Below, piece by piece: positions 16,799 to 26,479 of a stretch of DNA of 64,000 bases. Numbering within the stretch: the stretch's first letter is position 1; each line of letters begins with the position of its first letter. The stretch comes from Candidatus Pseudobacter hemicellulosilyticus (GTDB taxonomy: Bacteria; Bacteroidota; Bacteroidia; Chitinophagales; Chitinophagaceae): NCBI GenBank assembly GCA_029202545.1, contig CP119311.1, positions 5,890,001 through 5,954,000 on the forward strand. The letters are read 5' to 3'. Below the pieces are notes generated by a model. That model did not search any database and was not told where the DNA came from. It saw only the letters and a program-made list of their open reading frames with translations. The translations under genes and the position numbers were made by a program.

Positions 16799-17914
16799 CT
16801 ATTTACTGTCCCAGTTGAACAGCAGGCCAAAGCGAACAGTATTCCGCAATGGATTATTGTTCACAGCGCTGCCTGTAGGGATCAGGTAGGAGAAGTTGAC
16901 GGCGGCAACGCTGAACTGCAGCCCGATGCCGGCGGTTAGGCTTTGCCAGTTACCTGCTTCATAGGTCCTGGTAGTATAACCCAGTCGCAGGTGCAACTGC
17001 TCCTTATAACTGTACTCCATGCCAAAGCCAGCCTGCCAGGCTTTATTGCCAAAGCCGTCTATCCAGCTGCCCACCACACCTTTATCGCGGTACGCCTTCA
17101 TCCCCTCTCCTGTTGCAGGCAATTCCGGCACCAGCAGTTTATTAATATCTACCCCAAAGCTGACCTGGTTGTCCTCATCCCAGCTTTCTGCATAGGCGGC
17201 GCCGAGGCCCAGGCTGGCTGGCAGAAAATCCTTCTCATCAGCATCAGACGTATAACCGATCTTGCTGCCCAGGTTGGACAGGGTTACACCGGCTGTCCAT
17301 CCTTTTTTATCTTCACTAAGGCCATTATAATAAAACGAAATATCCCCGGCCACGGCATTGCCTGTCTTATAATCAACACCGCTGATATTGCCGGTGGCCA
17401 GCCTGGAATTGATATACCGTAACGCTGCCGCCACCCCAATCCTGTCTGATAATTTGCGCGAGTACGCTATATCCAGGGCAAATTCCCGTGGACTGGCCGT
17501 GGTCAGCTTGTTGCCGTTATAATCCACAATACTCAGGTCGCCCATACTGAAATAACGCAGAGAAGCAGACAGGGACTGGCTTTCATCCAGCTGGTAAAAA
17601 CCGGATAAAGCTGCCAGGTATACATCATCCGCTACTTCTTTCAGCCAGGGTGTATAGATAGCCCCGATAGCTGCTTTTTGCCGGGCAAAAGGTATTTTGG
17701 CCGCATTGTAGAAAACACTGCTGGCGTCCGGACTCACCGCAATCCCCACATCACCCATCCCCCCGGCACGCGGATCGGGAGAAATGCGTAGAAAAGGAAC
17801 TGCTGTAGTGGTAATATTCACGGTATTATTGTTGGATTCCTCCTGCCCGCTGACAGACTGTGAAAAAACAGCTAATAACAGGAAAGAACATATGCATTTT
17901 GGCAACCTTTGCAT
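16799..17914 (-). CDS. porV: PorV/PorQ-family outer-membrane protein
   Basis: A 371-residue beta-barrel protein related to FadL-type channels. A signal peptide (SFLLLAVFSQSVSGQ) precedes FLRISPDPRAGGMGDVGIAV and SPDASSVFYNAAKIPFARQK, the signature of PorV (LptO). PorV carries T9SS cargo from the translocon to the attachment complex. The C-terminus ends in an aromatic beta-signal (VRFGLLFNWDSK). The gene is located between two genes for secreted proteins, one a T9SS-like cargo, rather than with porU; it may be a dedicated paralogue for this locus. The main porV of the genome is probably elsewhere, so the symbol marks the family. Confidence 0.82.
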   Translation of the reverse strand: MQRLPKCICSFLLLAVFSQSVSGQEESNNNTVNITTTAVPFLRISPDPRAGGMGDVGIAVSPDASSVFYNAAKIPFARQKAAIGAIYTPWLKEVADDVYLAALSGFYQLDESQSLSASLRYFSMGDLSIVDYNGNKLTTASPREFALDIAYSRKLSDRIGVAAALRYINSRLATGNISGVDYKTGNAVAGDISFYYNGLSEDKKGWTAGVTLSNLGSKIGYTSDADEKDFLPASLGLGAAYAESWDEDNQVSFGVDINKLLVPELPATGEGMKAYRDKGVVGSWIDGFGNKAWQAGFGMEYSYKEQLHLRLGYTTRTYEAGNWQSLTAGIGLQFSVAAVNFSYLIPTGSAVNNNPLRNTVRFGLLFNWDSK

Positions 17915-17972
17915 GGTACTGTAATTTATAAATTGCATCTAAACTTTTTTACTATTCAAGGTTATCTTTTCT

Positions 17973-20636
17973 TTACGGGATCCTTACCTTTTCCTTACGT
18001 GTAAATGTAGCCGCTATCACCCGCAGGTAGTAAATGCCGCCAACGGTATTTCCGATAGGCAACCGGAAGCTATTGGATCCCTTTCCGATGCTTACCGGTA
18101 CATTCAGCAGCCTGTTGCCGGCAGGATCAAACAGCTGGATCACCCCTTTCTGGGCAGTGTCAGCAAAAACATTCACCTGCAGCTGTCCCGGGCTGCTGCA
18201 AAACGCAGCTACCTCGTTCTGGTTGGCGCCATAGGCGGGCATTACCGTCAGTTTCCCGGGCGTCAGCAGCAGGTTATAATTGGCTGGTGTACCACCTGCA
18301 TTGCTGATGCTGATGGGGTATACACCTACCAGCGAAGCGGCGGTGGCAGTGGTGGACACCCTGGGTGGAGTGGTAAAGATGGACTCGTTCTCATTGTTTA
18401 CAAATCCACTATATATGATAGTTAGTGCAGGGTTGACCGTCCCCTGCTGTTTTGTCTTGTCTTCCGCCCTGAGGGTCAGCAATACCTTGTTGACGGTAAG
18501 GGTCCTGGTCACTGGCGCAGCAGCGGCATGGTCGGCATCCCCAGGCTGGGCTGCCGTTATCGTTGTACTGCCTGCGCCATGGAGCTGGATATTCCCATTG
18601 ACCACGGTGGCCACTGCAGGATTGCTGCTGCTATAGTTAATGTCCAGCCCTGAGGAAGCCTGGGCGCCCGCCGGAATTGGTTCGTCCCCATATTTTTTTG
18701 CCGGCAGATTGGGGAAGTCGATGCTTTGTTCCGGCAGTGGCTGAACAGTAAGGACGCCATGCTGATGAGTGATAGTATAATTGGCAGCCGTTGCGCCTGA
18801 TACGGTAATGGCATAATCCCCGGTCGGCGAGTCTGTGCCGGCAACCGTGGTAATAACAGCAGGACTGGTCAGTACAGATGCATTATCCGCATATACAAAA
18901 CCAGTATAGGTAATGGTCAGTGCAGGATTGACATGCCCTTCCAGTTTTGTTTTATTGTCTGCCCTGATGGTCAGTGCGGCTTTATTGACCAGCAGGGTTT
19001 GCCGGATGGTATCCGAGCCCTCCCAGTTGGCGTCGCCGGGATGAAAAGCACTGATCTCGGTGCTGCCGGCTCCCGTAATATGAATGGTATTATTGACGAT
19101 AGTGGCCACTGCAGGATTGCTGCTCCCGTAATGGGGCGTATTACCGGAGCTGAGCGCAGCACCGGGATTAAAGTTGGCCGCTCCATATTGTTTGGGGGTT
19201 ATAGCCCCGAAGCTGATGGTCTGCGGCTGCTTGTTGGAAGTCATGGTCAGTTTGCCCGGCAGATAACTGATAGCATAATTAGCAGAACCGGCGCAGCAGA
19301 CATTGATCGCATATTCACCACCGGGTGCATGCTGTGCTGCCTCCGGCTGAAATTGGGGGCCGGGAACCAGGTCGGCCGCCTCATCTCCATTCACAAAACC
19401 GGTAAAGGTAGCGGTCCATGCCGGGAAAGGATCGCCTGAAACCATCTGCTGGTCATCCGCTTTGATGGTAAGGGGCGCCCTGTTAATGGTGATGGTCCTT
19501 ACTACCTCCTGTGCAGCATTGAAATCTTCATCGCCCGCCTGCATGGCGGTAATATCAGTAGCGCCGGCCCCAACAATATGCAGCTGGCCATTCACAATGG
19601 TAGCCACCGCAGGATTGCTGCTGGTATAGCTGATAGCCAGTCCGCCACTGCTGACAGCACCGGGATCTGCATCCGCATCACCATATTGCCTGGCAGCAGG
19701 CTGCGGAAAGCTGATGGTCTGGTTGAACCTGGCGGGCGAACCCAGTGTTACGATATTGCCATTCAGGACTATCACATCTGTGATGCCGCCACTGGGGTCA
19801 ATGGTGCTGACACGTCCGCCCCCCTCTTTAGCCCAGGTACCTGAAGCTGCTTCCCGGCTGCCCACTATAGTTCCATTACTGCGGCTGTACTGCACTATTC
19901 GCTGAATACCGCCGGGCAGACTGTTGGGGATCAGCGTACCCCAGGTTTTAGTAGTATTATCTACGGCGCTTCCATAAAATTCAGCATAGCCATCACCTGC
20001 AATATTGGCGTTGGCATCACTTTCTATAAAAGTGCCGGCGACAGGCCGGCCTGTAGCAGCCGTATTATCGTACAGCATCACGAAGTTCTTTTCCACTCCA
20101 TCAGCGGCGGCAGTACTGCGGATACCTGTTCCCAGTGCCCCCATAGGATTCCCGGCATCTGTTCCCAGTACCGTAATGGGATCCATGTCTGCTGTTACCA
20201 TATCCCATTCAAAAGTTCCGCCGTCGCCATCGTTCAGAAATATCCTGACATATACTACAGCACCCTGCGTCACCACAAAACCGAAAGGCTCGGCTTCCGC
20301 AATGAACCAGCCGGTATATTGGCCGCTGCCGTCAGCTGTAAACTCACCATAGGCGCCTGGCGTAACCATGGAAGGATTGGTGATCCGGGTGAAATTGCCC
20401 GATGAAGACACTATGGTACAAAATCCTTCTCCAAAGCTCCAGCCTTCCGTAAACCGGTTATAATACCGGTAAGTAGCGCCGGCCTTTAAGCCGTTCAGGG
20501 TAAGCCTGAAGGCGAACGGGGTCTTTACCCCATCTGTAGTAATGTATTGAGGGATGAGTGCATCTGAAATAGCAGGTTGAGAGAAGCCTGCCAGGGAAAG
20601 TAATAGCCCGGTCAGTATTGTACAGATTCTTTTCAT
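17973..20636 (-). CDS. Large secreted protein with MBG-type Ig-like repeats
   Basis: About 887 residues. Signal peptide MKRICTILTGLLLSLAGFSQ, then an N-terminal domain (YRYYNRFTEGWSFGEGF, YGEFTADGSGQYTGWFIAEAE) homologous to that of the 13620-15047 product. Three tandem repeats follow, each with a segment such as ISYTSSNPAVATIVNGQLH and an MBG segment such as APLTIKADDQQMVSGDPFP with YTGFV. The C-terminus (VFADTAQKGVIQLFDPAGN, IYYLRVIAATFTRKEKVRI) resembles a T9SS type A sorting domain. It is probably a surface adhesin-like or carbohydrate-binding protein. Start at 20636 is supported because the longer frame would overlap the upstream gene. Confidence 0.82.
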   Translation of the reverse strand: MKRICTILTGLLLSLAGFSQPAISDALIPQYITTDGVKTPFAFRLTLNGLKAGATYRYYNRFTEGWSFGEGFCTIVSSSGNFTRITNPSMVTPGAYGEFTADGSGQYTGWFIAEAEPFGFVVTQGAVVYVRIFLNDGDGGTFEWDMVTADMDPITVLGTDAGNPMGALGTGIRSTAAADGVEKNFVMLYDNTAATGRPVAGTFIESDANANIAGDGYAEFYGSAVDNTTKTWGTLIPNSLPGGIQRIVQYSRSNGTIVGSREAASGTWAKEGGGRVSTIDPSGGITDVIVLNGNIVTLGSPARFNQTISFPQPAARQYGDADADPGAVSSGGLAISYTSSNPAVATIVNGQLHIVGAGATDITAMQAGDEDFNAAQEVVRTITINRAPLTIKADDQQMVSGDPFPAWTATFTGFVNGDEAADLVPGPQFQPEAAQHAPGGEYAINVCCAGSANYAISYLPGKLTMTSNKQPQTISFGAITPKQYGAANFNPGAALSSGNTPHYGSSNPAVATIVNNTIHITGAGSTEISAFHPGDANWEGSDTIRQTLLVNKAALTIRADNKTKLEGHVNPALTITYTGFVYADNASVLTSPAVITTVAGTDSPTGDYAITVSGATAANYTITHQHGVLTVQPLPEQSIDFPNLPAKKYGDEPIPAGAQASSGLDINYSSSNPAVATVVNGNIQLHGAGSTTITAAQPGDADHAAAAPVTRTLTVNKVLLTLRAEDKTKQQGTVNPALTIIYSGFVNNENESIFTTPPRVSTTATAASLVGVYPISISNAGGTPANYNLLLTPGKLTVMPAYGANQNEVAAFCSSPGQLQVNVFADTAQKGVIQLFDPAGNRLLNVPVSIGKGSNSFRLPIGNTVGGIYYLRVIAATFTRKEKVRIP

Positions 20637-20661
20637 AAAATGCATATTCGATGGAGACGGT

Positions 20662-21411
20662 TTAATAGAGTTGTTGAGTGGACAGCGCATACACGCCATT
20701 TACATAACTGATCTGCCGGCGGATGGCCAGCACAACAAAAGGAGTGATCAGCCCGGAAAACTGGCCGGCGTCCACTTCGGCCAGCAGTCTCCTGTCCGCA
20801 TCTGGCGTATAGAACAGTAACCGTGGTTTTCTCAAGCCATTTTTTCCCAGGAAATAAGGGGAGAACTCCCCCTTCTTCAGCAGGAAACTATCTGTAGGCT
20901 CATAATCAGCGCCGGTGGCGGCATTGTTCAGCACCACCACTTTTACTTCGGCAGGCAATTCCGGAAAAGTATACACGATGGATGCCTTACTATAGCCCGC
21001 AGCCGGCGGCGCCATGCCGGCAGGCGGCGCCACCAGGACCAGTGGACTACCGCTGCTTTGCTGGAAAAGGCTTATTGAAACCGTATTGGTATGGATGACA
21101 AAAAGGGAATCAAACAATACCTGTTCAGTAGCCACATCATAAATAGAGATCCGCTTTTCTTTATTGAAATAATGGAGCTGTACCTGCGTGGCATCGTCGG
21201 CAGGCGCCATCAGGTCAGTGATCCTGATCTCCCCATCTATCTTTACGCCCAGCTGAAGCGGGTCCGCTGTCAGGGCCAGGAAATTCAGGTTGCTCTGAAA
21301 TGACTCTCTGATGGCCGTTTCATTTCTGGAACAGCCGGCGGCCAGCAGGAACAGGGCCAGGCCGCAGCCGAAGAGAAATAGCGGGGTAACATTTGATTTA
21401 AGCTGCTGCAT
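20662..21411 (-). CDS. Lipoprotein of unknown function in the TonB locus
   Basis: A 249-residue lipoprotein (signal ending LLAAGC). The mature part is beta-rich with no recognisable catalytic motif (VQLHYFNKEKRISIYDV, VSISLFQQSSGSPLVLV). It lies 50 bases after the TonB receptor and 25 bases before the MBG-repeat gene, so it probably belongs to the same transcript. In SusCD-type loci a surface lipoprotein partners the receptor; this one is not SusD-like but occupies the same place and may capture the ligand. That role is inference. Confidence 0.7.
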   Translation of the reverse strand: MQQLKSNVTPLFLFGCGLALFLLAAGCSRNETAIRESFQSNLNFLALTADPLQLGVKIDGEIRITDLMAPADDATQVQLHYFNKEKRISIYDVATEQVLFDSLFVIHTNTVSISLFQQSSGSPLVLVAPPAGMAPPAAGYSKASIVYTFPELPAEVKVVVLNNAATGADYEPTDSFLLKKGEFSPYFLGKNGLRKPRLLFYTPDADRRLLAEVDAGQFSGLITPFVVLAIRRQISYVNGVYALSTQQLY

Positions 21412-21461
21412 ACAATTTGACATTTGCGTATCCAATGGTTTGCTCAAAAAAATGGTTCGGT

Positions 21462-24400
21462 TTAGAATTTATAGGTCACATTCAGGGTGATGCCCACGCC
21501 TTTTTTTACTTTATAGTTGATGAAATCATAGGCCGGGTTAAACGCATCTCCTTTGGGATCTGTAGTCCCGGCCGCAGGTGGCGGATCAGGATAGAGTCCG
21601 TCGTCCGGGTTGCGGTAATTACAGTAAATGATATAGTACTGGTTAAGCAGATCGGAAAAATTCAGCCTCACCTCCATTTTCTGTTTCATGAGGCGGGTGG
21701 TCAGCTGCAGGTCCAGCACATCCCTGGGGTTTTCATATTGCACCAGCTCCGGGTCTGTTCCGCCGTTCACGATCCTTCTGCCAAAACGGTTATAGGCAAT
21801 ATTGACACCCCAGCCCTTTGCCTGGTACAACAGACCGCCATTGATAATATAGGGAGAGAGTCCCTGGATCGGTCGATCATTGCTGATCACATAGTTGGTG
21901 TCTTTGCCCGAAGCAGTTTTGGTAACGATTGCTTTTATATCGCCTTTCAGGTAGGTGAAATTGCTGCTGATATACAGGTTGCTCAACCAATCTTTCTGTG
22001 GGTTGATGAACGAGAGGGATTTCCGTACATCCACCTCAAATCCCCTGGCAGTGGCGCTGTGCAGGTTCTGGTACTCTACAATATTGGCAACGTCACCGAT
22101 ATAATAAAATCGTTCTACGGGATTTTCAAACTCCTTGTAAAAAACAGAGGCTGAAAGGATCTCTGATCCGCTGGGATAATATTCCACCCGGAAATCATAA
22201 TTATTGATACGGGAATACTTCAGGGATTGCCTGCCGATAACGGAGGCCAGTTCATAAAAATCGAAATAGGTATAGGGCGAGCGTTCCACAAAATCAGGCC
22301 GGGCCAGTGTTTTACTATAGGCCGCCCGGATATTCAGCTGGGGCGTTACACTGTAGGTGATATTGGCAGATGGCAGCCAGTCGGCTTCCTGGTATGTGGT
22401 ATCCCTGAATTCAGAGTAGCCCTGCCTGTTGTAAAAGACAGTACTCATGGTGATGCCATTGTCTTCATACCGGAGACCGCCGGTCAGCCTGATCTGCTTC
22501 AGCACATGCAGGTCCAGCATGGCATAACCAGCTTTCAGGGTCTGGGTACCGCTGTAGCTGTCGCCCGTGGTGCCGGATTTTGGATAAGCTACCTGGTATT
22601 TCAGGTCGCCGCGCTCAAAAGCTTCCGGGGTCACTATTTCATAATAGGGAAAGAAGTATTTGCTCAGGGTATAGGAGTTGCCGTTAAACCCGTTCTGGAC
22701 AATTATATTGGAGGCGTCAAAATCCGCTGTTCGTTCAGACCAGGAGAAGCCGGTCTTGAAGAAATGCTTATCGTTGAATAACTGGAAGGGCAGTGTAATA
22801 TTGGCGCCGGCCGTTTTCCGTATCTCCTCCAGGCGGGAGGAATGAAGGCCGGAACGGATGGTGGTATTTTCCAGGAAATCAAAATCATGCTGTTCAAGGC
22901 TGGTATTATACATACTGTCCACTCTGCTGAACGTCCGCATACTTCTTCCCGTCAGGAATCGGGTATCGGGCTGATCTCTCAGTAACCGGACATAATCGGC
23001 GTACCAGTCGGCTTTCAGCCTGATCTTCCCGATCACATGTTCCCCTTCCAGCCTGGATTGCAGCATGCCGCTGGTCAGTGTTACCTCACTTCTCCTGTTG
23101 GCCCACCAGCTATACCGCGGATACCCGCCGGCCTGGTGATTGAAAGTATTTGAATACCGTCCATTATACAGGTTCTTCCAGGAGATCTTATGCCGGGTTG
23201 TTTTGTAAGCCAGGTTGGCCAATCCGCCGATGGCCGTGGTATATTGATACCGCTCATTCCAGGTATCCGACTGATCCACTACCCGCGAATCGCCTTCCTC
23301 ATACAATTGTTCCTGCCGGTAGGTAACAGCAGCCACAAATCCGATGGCCCTGCCCTTGGGCAACGACTTATTGATACCGCCGGACAGCTGGTAGTTCTGT
23401 ACCGGTGTATACGGATTTTTGTGCAGCTGCCAGCGATTGGGGATCTGCTTACCAATATTCTTCTGGTAGTCCATATCATTGGCATATACTTTCTCCATGT
23501 ACCTGGCCGGATCAAAAAGTTTTCCGTCCCCAAACCATTTCCGGTTATCATCCACTTTGCCCATCCAGGCTTTTTCATCTCTTTTAAAACCCACAAAATC
23601 CCGGTTGATGCTTTCTGTATTAAAGCCGGAACCGATGGTGAACTCCAGGAAGTTCCGGGCAGGTACATCCTTGGTATTGATCTGCACAATGCCGCCGGTA
23701 AATTCACTGGACAGATCAGGGGTGGCCGTTTTATTGATGACCACATTGTCCACCAGGGCGGATGGCACAATATCAAAGCTGAAATTCCGGCGGTTGGGTT
23801 CAGTACTGGGCAGCGAGGAACCATTGATGAGAACGTTATTGTACCGGTCGCTCACACCACGGATAGTCACAAACTTATTGTTCTGTACGGTCAGCCCGCT
23901 CACCCGTTTCAGTACCTGCGCGGTATTGTTATCCGGGGTGATCCGGATCTGCTCGGCACTGATGCCATCGCTAATAGCCGCATTGTTCTTCTGCGCCAGC
24001 AGCAGGGCCCTGACGGATTCCTTGCGGGCGCCGCCGGTCACCACTACGGTCTGCAGCTGCCGGGGATCTTCTTTGTCCAGGACCAGGTTCAGGTCTGTCA
24101 CTTCATTTTCCCTGACCACGATACCCGTGATGCGGCGCGCAGTATAACCAATGAAAGACACCAGCATACTGTATTCCCCCGGCGGCAGTGAGATCACATA
24201 ATCACCGGAGACAAAAGTGGTGGCGCCTCTTTTCAGGTTGTCGATCAGCAGGCTCACACCGGGCATGCCTTCATTCTTTTCATTGCGGACCGTACCGGTG
24301 ATCTTACCGGGCCTGACAGTTGGATCAGCCTGCGGGGCAGTAGATGCTGTAACTCTTACCGCAATGAAATTGCCGGAAATATCAAATTCAAGACCGGCCA

Positions 24401-24695
24401 GGGATTGCAATGCCTGCAAAGCCCTGCCCAGTGTACTTTTTTCATATACAAAGGAAGCTACCCGTATTTTTTCCAGTTGGGAAGAAGCGTAGGTGAAGGA
24501 ATATTTACTCTGTTTATCCAGTTCGCGGATCACCTGAGCGGCGGAAGTGGTTTTCAGCCGGAGGTTAACGCTTTCTGTAAGACCAGCCAACTGGGCATGC
24601 AGGGTGATGGTAAAAAAAAGGCATAAGAAGGTAAGGATCGGCTTACGGAGCAAGGTCCTGGGAACAATAGGGATAGTAGCGGAAAAATGATTCAT
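21462..24695 (-). CDS. TonB-dependent receptor with STN and carboxypeptidase-like domains
   Basis: A 1077-residue outer-membrane transporter. In order: signal peptide; STN domain (residues about 45-110, INTERFACE-type repeats SAAQVIRELDKQSKYSF) that signals to the FecR protein; CarboxypepD_reg-like domain (GKITGTVRNEKNEGMPGVSL); plug (ITPDNNTAQVLKRVSGLTV, VTIRGVSDRYNNVLINGSS); and a long beta-barrel. The combination of STN, FecR and ECF sigma factor indicates a surface-signalling uptake system that induces its own genes when ligand is present. The ligand is unknown; no SusD partner is present, so a glycan SusCD system is unlikely. Confidence 0.92.
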   Translation of the reverse strand: MNHFSATIPIVPRTLLRKPILTFLCLFFTITLHAQLAGLTESVNLRLKTTSAAQVIRELDKQSKYSFTYASSQLEKIRVASFVYEKSTLGRALQALQSLAGLEFDISGNFIAVRVTASTAPQADPTVRPGKITGTVRNEKNEGMPGVSLLIDNLKRGATTFVSGDYVISLPPGEYSMLVSFIGYTARRITGIVVRENEVTDLNLVLDKEDPRQLQTVVVTGGARKESVRALLLAQKNNAAISDGISAEQIRITPDNNTAQVLKRVSGLTVQNNKFVTIRGVSDRYNNVLINGSSLPSTEPNRRNFSFDIVPSALVDNVVINKTATPDLSSEFTGGIVQINTKDVPARNFLEFTIGSGFNTESINRDFVGFKRDEKAWMGKVDDNRKWFGDGKLFDPARYMEKVYANDMDYQKNIGKQIPNRWQLHKNPYTPVQNYQLSGGINKSLPKGRAIGFVAAVTYRQEQLYEEGDSRVVDQSDTWNERYQYTTAIGGLANLAYKTTRHKISWKNLYNGRYSNTFNHQAGGYPRYSWWANRRSEVTLTSGMLQSRLEGEHVIGKIRLKADWYADYVRLLRDQPDTRFLTGRSMRTFSRVDSMYNTSLEQHDFDFLENTTIRSGLHSSRLEEIRKTAGANITLPFQLFNDKHFFKTGFSWSERTADFDASNIIVQNGFNGNSYTLSKYFFPYYEIVTPEAFERGDLKYQVAYPKSGTTGDSYSGTQTLKAGYAMLDLHVLKQIRLTGGLRYEDNGITMSTVFYNRQGYSEFRDTTYQEADWLPSANITYSVTPQLNIRAAYSKTLARPDFVERSPYTYFDFYELASVIGRQSLKYSRINNYDFRVEYYPSGSEILSASVFYKEFENPVERFYYIGDVANIVEYQNLHSATARGFEVDVRKSLSFINPQKDWLSNLYISSNFTYLKGDIKAIVTKTASGKDTNYVISNDRPIQGLSPYIINGGLLYQAKGWGVNIAYNRFGRRIVNGGTDPELVQYENPRDVLDLQLTTRLMKQKMEVRLNFSDLLNQYYIIYCNYRNPDDGLYPDPPPAAGTTDPKGDAFNPAYDFINYKVKKGVGITLNVTYKF

Positions 24696-24727
24696 CCTGT
24701 TTCCTGTATTATTATTTGAAGTAAAAA

Positions 24728-25717
24728 TTAATCCTGGTTCCTGCTGATGATGATGCGGTCCTGAACCTGCCTGTAACGTAGTCCATGCACAAACAGGATC
24801 TTCTGGAGGACCGGTTGCCAGTTGCCGGCCGGGAAGGCTGCTGTTATCCGTTTATCCTGCAGTAATTGCCTGTCAGCCTCAATGGATAAACTGAATTGCT
24901 CGCGGATGCGCTGAATGGCTTCTTCCAGCGGCACTTCATTGAAGACCAGCTGTCCATTGATCCACTCCTGGATACTGGACACGGCCATCGGGACAATAGT
25001 CCCGGTCTTTGTTTCTTTGGAATAGCAGAAGGTATGTGCCGGCGTCAGCAGGGTGGTCTGTGCCGTTAGTATATTGTCGAGCGCTACTTTTCCATACACG
25101 AGGGATACCCTGATCTCACCGGCATAATCGCTGGCCTCAATATTGAACGCTGTACCCAGTACCCTTGTCTGCAGCTCACCCGTCTGCACAATGAATGGCT
25201 TCCGGGGATCGGGCATCACTTCAAAGAATCCCTCTCCAGATAATTTCACCAGCCGCTGGCTGACATTGAAGGTCTGCGCATCGTATTCAAGACGGGCCTG
25301 CCTGTTCAGCCAGACCACGGAACCATCCGGTAAGGTCACTTTCTGAATGATATTCTTTTTGGCGGAACCAATCAGGGCATGGGGCTGGTCTGCCGGAGTA
25401 TTGCTGCTTTTACGATTGATATACCAGAGCAGCAGGGCAGGCACCATCAGTAACAGGACGGCGGCGGCGGCTACTATGCGGTAAACGGATCTCCGGCGGC
25501 GCATAGGCACCACCGAAGCAGCACGGATGTCCTGCATCAGCTGCTGATGCATTTTTGCTTTCAGTTCCGCCAGCAATGCCGGAGAAATAGGATTATCGGC
25601 ATCTGTCAGTTCCATGCCGGCAATCCATTTCCTGATGAGTGAAAGCTCTTCAGGCGTGCATTCATTCTGCCGGAACCGGCGGATCAGTGCTTCCGGAATT
25701 AGTGGTTGTTGCTCCAT
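24728..25717 (-). CDS. FecR-family anti-sigma factor
   Basis: A 329-residue inner-membrane regulator. The cytosolic N-terminus (RRFRQNECTPEELSLIRKWI) binds the sigma factor; a single membrane helix lies near residues 85-105 (IVAAAAVLLLMVPALLLWYI); the periplasmic part has the FecR domain (KVTLPDGSVVWLNRQARLEY, VKLSGEGFFEVMPDPRKPFIV) and a C-terminal secretin/TonB-short-N-like segment (VPLEEAIQRIREQFSLSIEA). It transmits the state of the TonB receptor to the sigma factor encoded immediately upstream. The ATG at 25717 is preferred over an upstream start at 25744. Confidence 0.93.
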   Translation of the reverse strand: MEQQPLIPEALIRRFRQNECTPEELSLIRKWIAGMELTDADNPISPALLAELKAKMHQQLMQDIRAASVVPMRRRRSVYRIVAAAAVLLLMVPALLLWYINRKSSNTPADQPHALIGSAKKNIIQKVTLPDGSVVWLNRQARLEYDAQTFNVSQRLVKLSGEGFFEVMPDPRKPFIVQTGELQTRVLGTAFNIEASDYAGEIRVSLVYGKVALDNILTAQTTLLTPAHTFCYSKETKTGTIVPMAVSSIQEWINGQLVFNEVPLEEAIQRIREQFSLSIEADRQLLQDKRITAAFPAGNWQPVLQKILFVHGLRYRQVQDRIIISRNQD

Positions 25718-25776
25718 ACAGCCAGGTAATAACACGACCAGCAAAAAAGTACCATGCCGATGGTATTACCATAATG

Positions 25777-26352
25777 TTAACTGTAGAAAAAGCAGTAGAG
25801 AAAGACTACCAGCTGCTGTACCGCCTGCCTTAAACGTTTGGAAGCGAGCGATAACTGGTTCTTGACCGTTTGCCGGGAAAGGGAAAGCTCCCCTGCTATC
25901 TGGTCAATGGTCTGGCGCTGGTAAAAATAGCGGATCAGGATATCCTTCATTTTAACCGGCAGCTTACGGATCTCGGTGGTAATGGCTTTATCGATCAACT
26001 CCTGTACCGGTTCCTGCATGGGCAGTTCCGTTCCGGTCAGCTGCTGTGACAAAAACAATTCAAGATGCTTATAATGTTTTTCCTGGAGTCCTTTGGTCCG
26101 GAAATAATTGAACACCTTATGGTATAAACAGGAGATGAGGTAGGGTCTGCAGGCATCGCCGGCAGGGACTTTGCGCAGGTTACGCCAGATATCGGCAAAG
26201 AGATCATGTACAATATCGCTGGCGTCTTCCACAGAACCGGTTTTCTTACAGGCGATCCGGAATAGCAATTCCCAATACTGATGATACAATTCGTTGAATA
26301 AGGTTTCATCAGCAATAGGGAGGTTCACCGGAGATCTGAGATACTGCCACAT
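25777..26352 (-). CDS. ECF sigma factor, FecI-like
   Basis: A 191-residue sigma-70 family factor. Region 2 is at LFNELYHQYWELLFRIACKK and DIVHDLFADIWRN; region 4 at TEIRKLPVKMKDILIRYFY and TIDQIAGELSLSRQTVKNQ, the helix-turn-helix for -35 recognition. It should direct the downstream receptor locus. The ATG at 26352 is chosen over the TTG at 26367, which overlaps a -7 promoter element. The gene heads the locus that continues through FecR to the secreted proteins. Confidence 0.93.
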   Translation of the reverse strand: MWQYLRSPVNLPIADETLFNELYHQYWELLFRIACKKTGSVEDASDIVHDLFADIWRNLRKVPAGDACRPYLISCLYHKVFNYFRTKGLQEKHYKHLELFLSQQLTGTELPMQEPVQELIDKAITTEIRKLPVKMKDILIRYFYQRQTIDQIAGELSLSRQTVKNQLSLASKRLRQAVQQLVVFLYCFFYS

Positions 26353-26364
26353 AGTCGGTAGCAG

Positions 26365-26372
26365 CAAATGTA
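26365..26372 (-). promoter_or_regulatory. -7 promoter element for the ECF sigma gene
   Basis: TACATTTG fits TAnnTTTG exactly. It lies 12 bases before the ATG at 26352, implying a very short leader. A matching -33 element is not obvious. Confidence 0.6.
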
Positions 26373-26418
26373 GATGCTTATTCCGCGTAAGCAGGACAAT
26401 ACACTGTTACCAAAATAT

Positions 26419-26463
26419 GAAAAAAACGGTTTATTAATTATCAATCACTTGTAAGAAACCGTT
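26419..26463 (-). terminator. Intrinsic terminator of the efflux operon
   Basis: AACGGTTT and AAACCGTT (26425-26432 with 26456-26463) pair, and a U-run follows on the minus strand. It lies 16 bases after the last permease gene and separates the efflux operon from the sigma-factor locus. Confidence 0.8.
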
Positions 26464-26479
26464 ATATGTAAGTGTTGGG

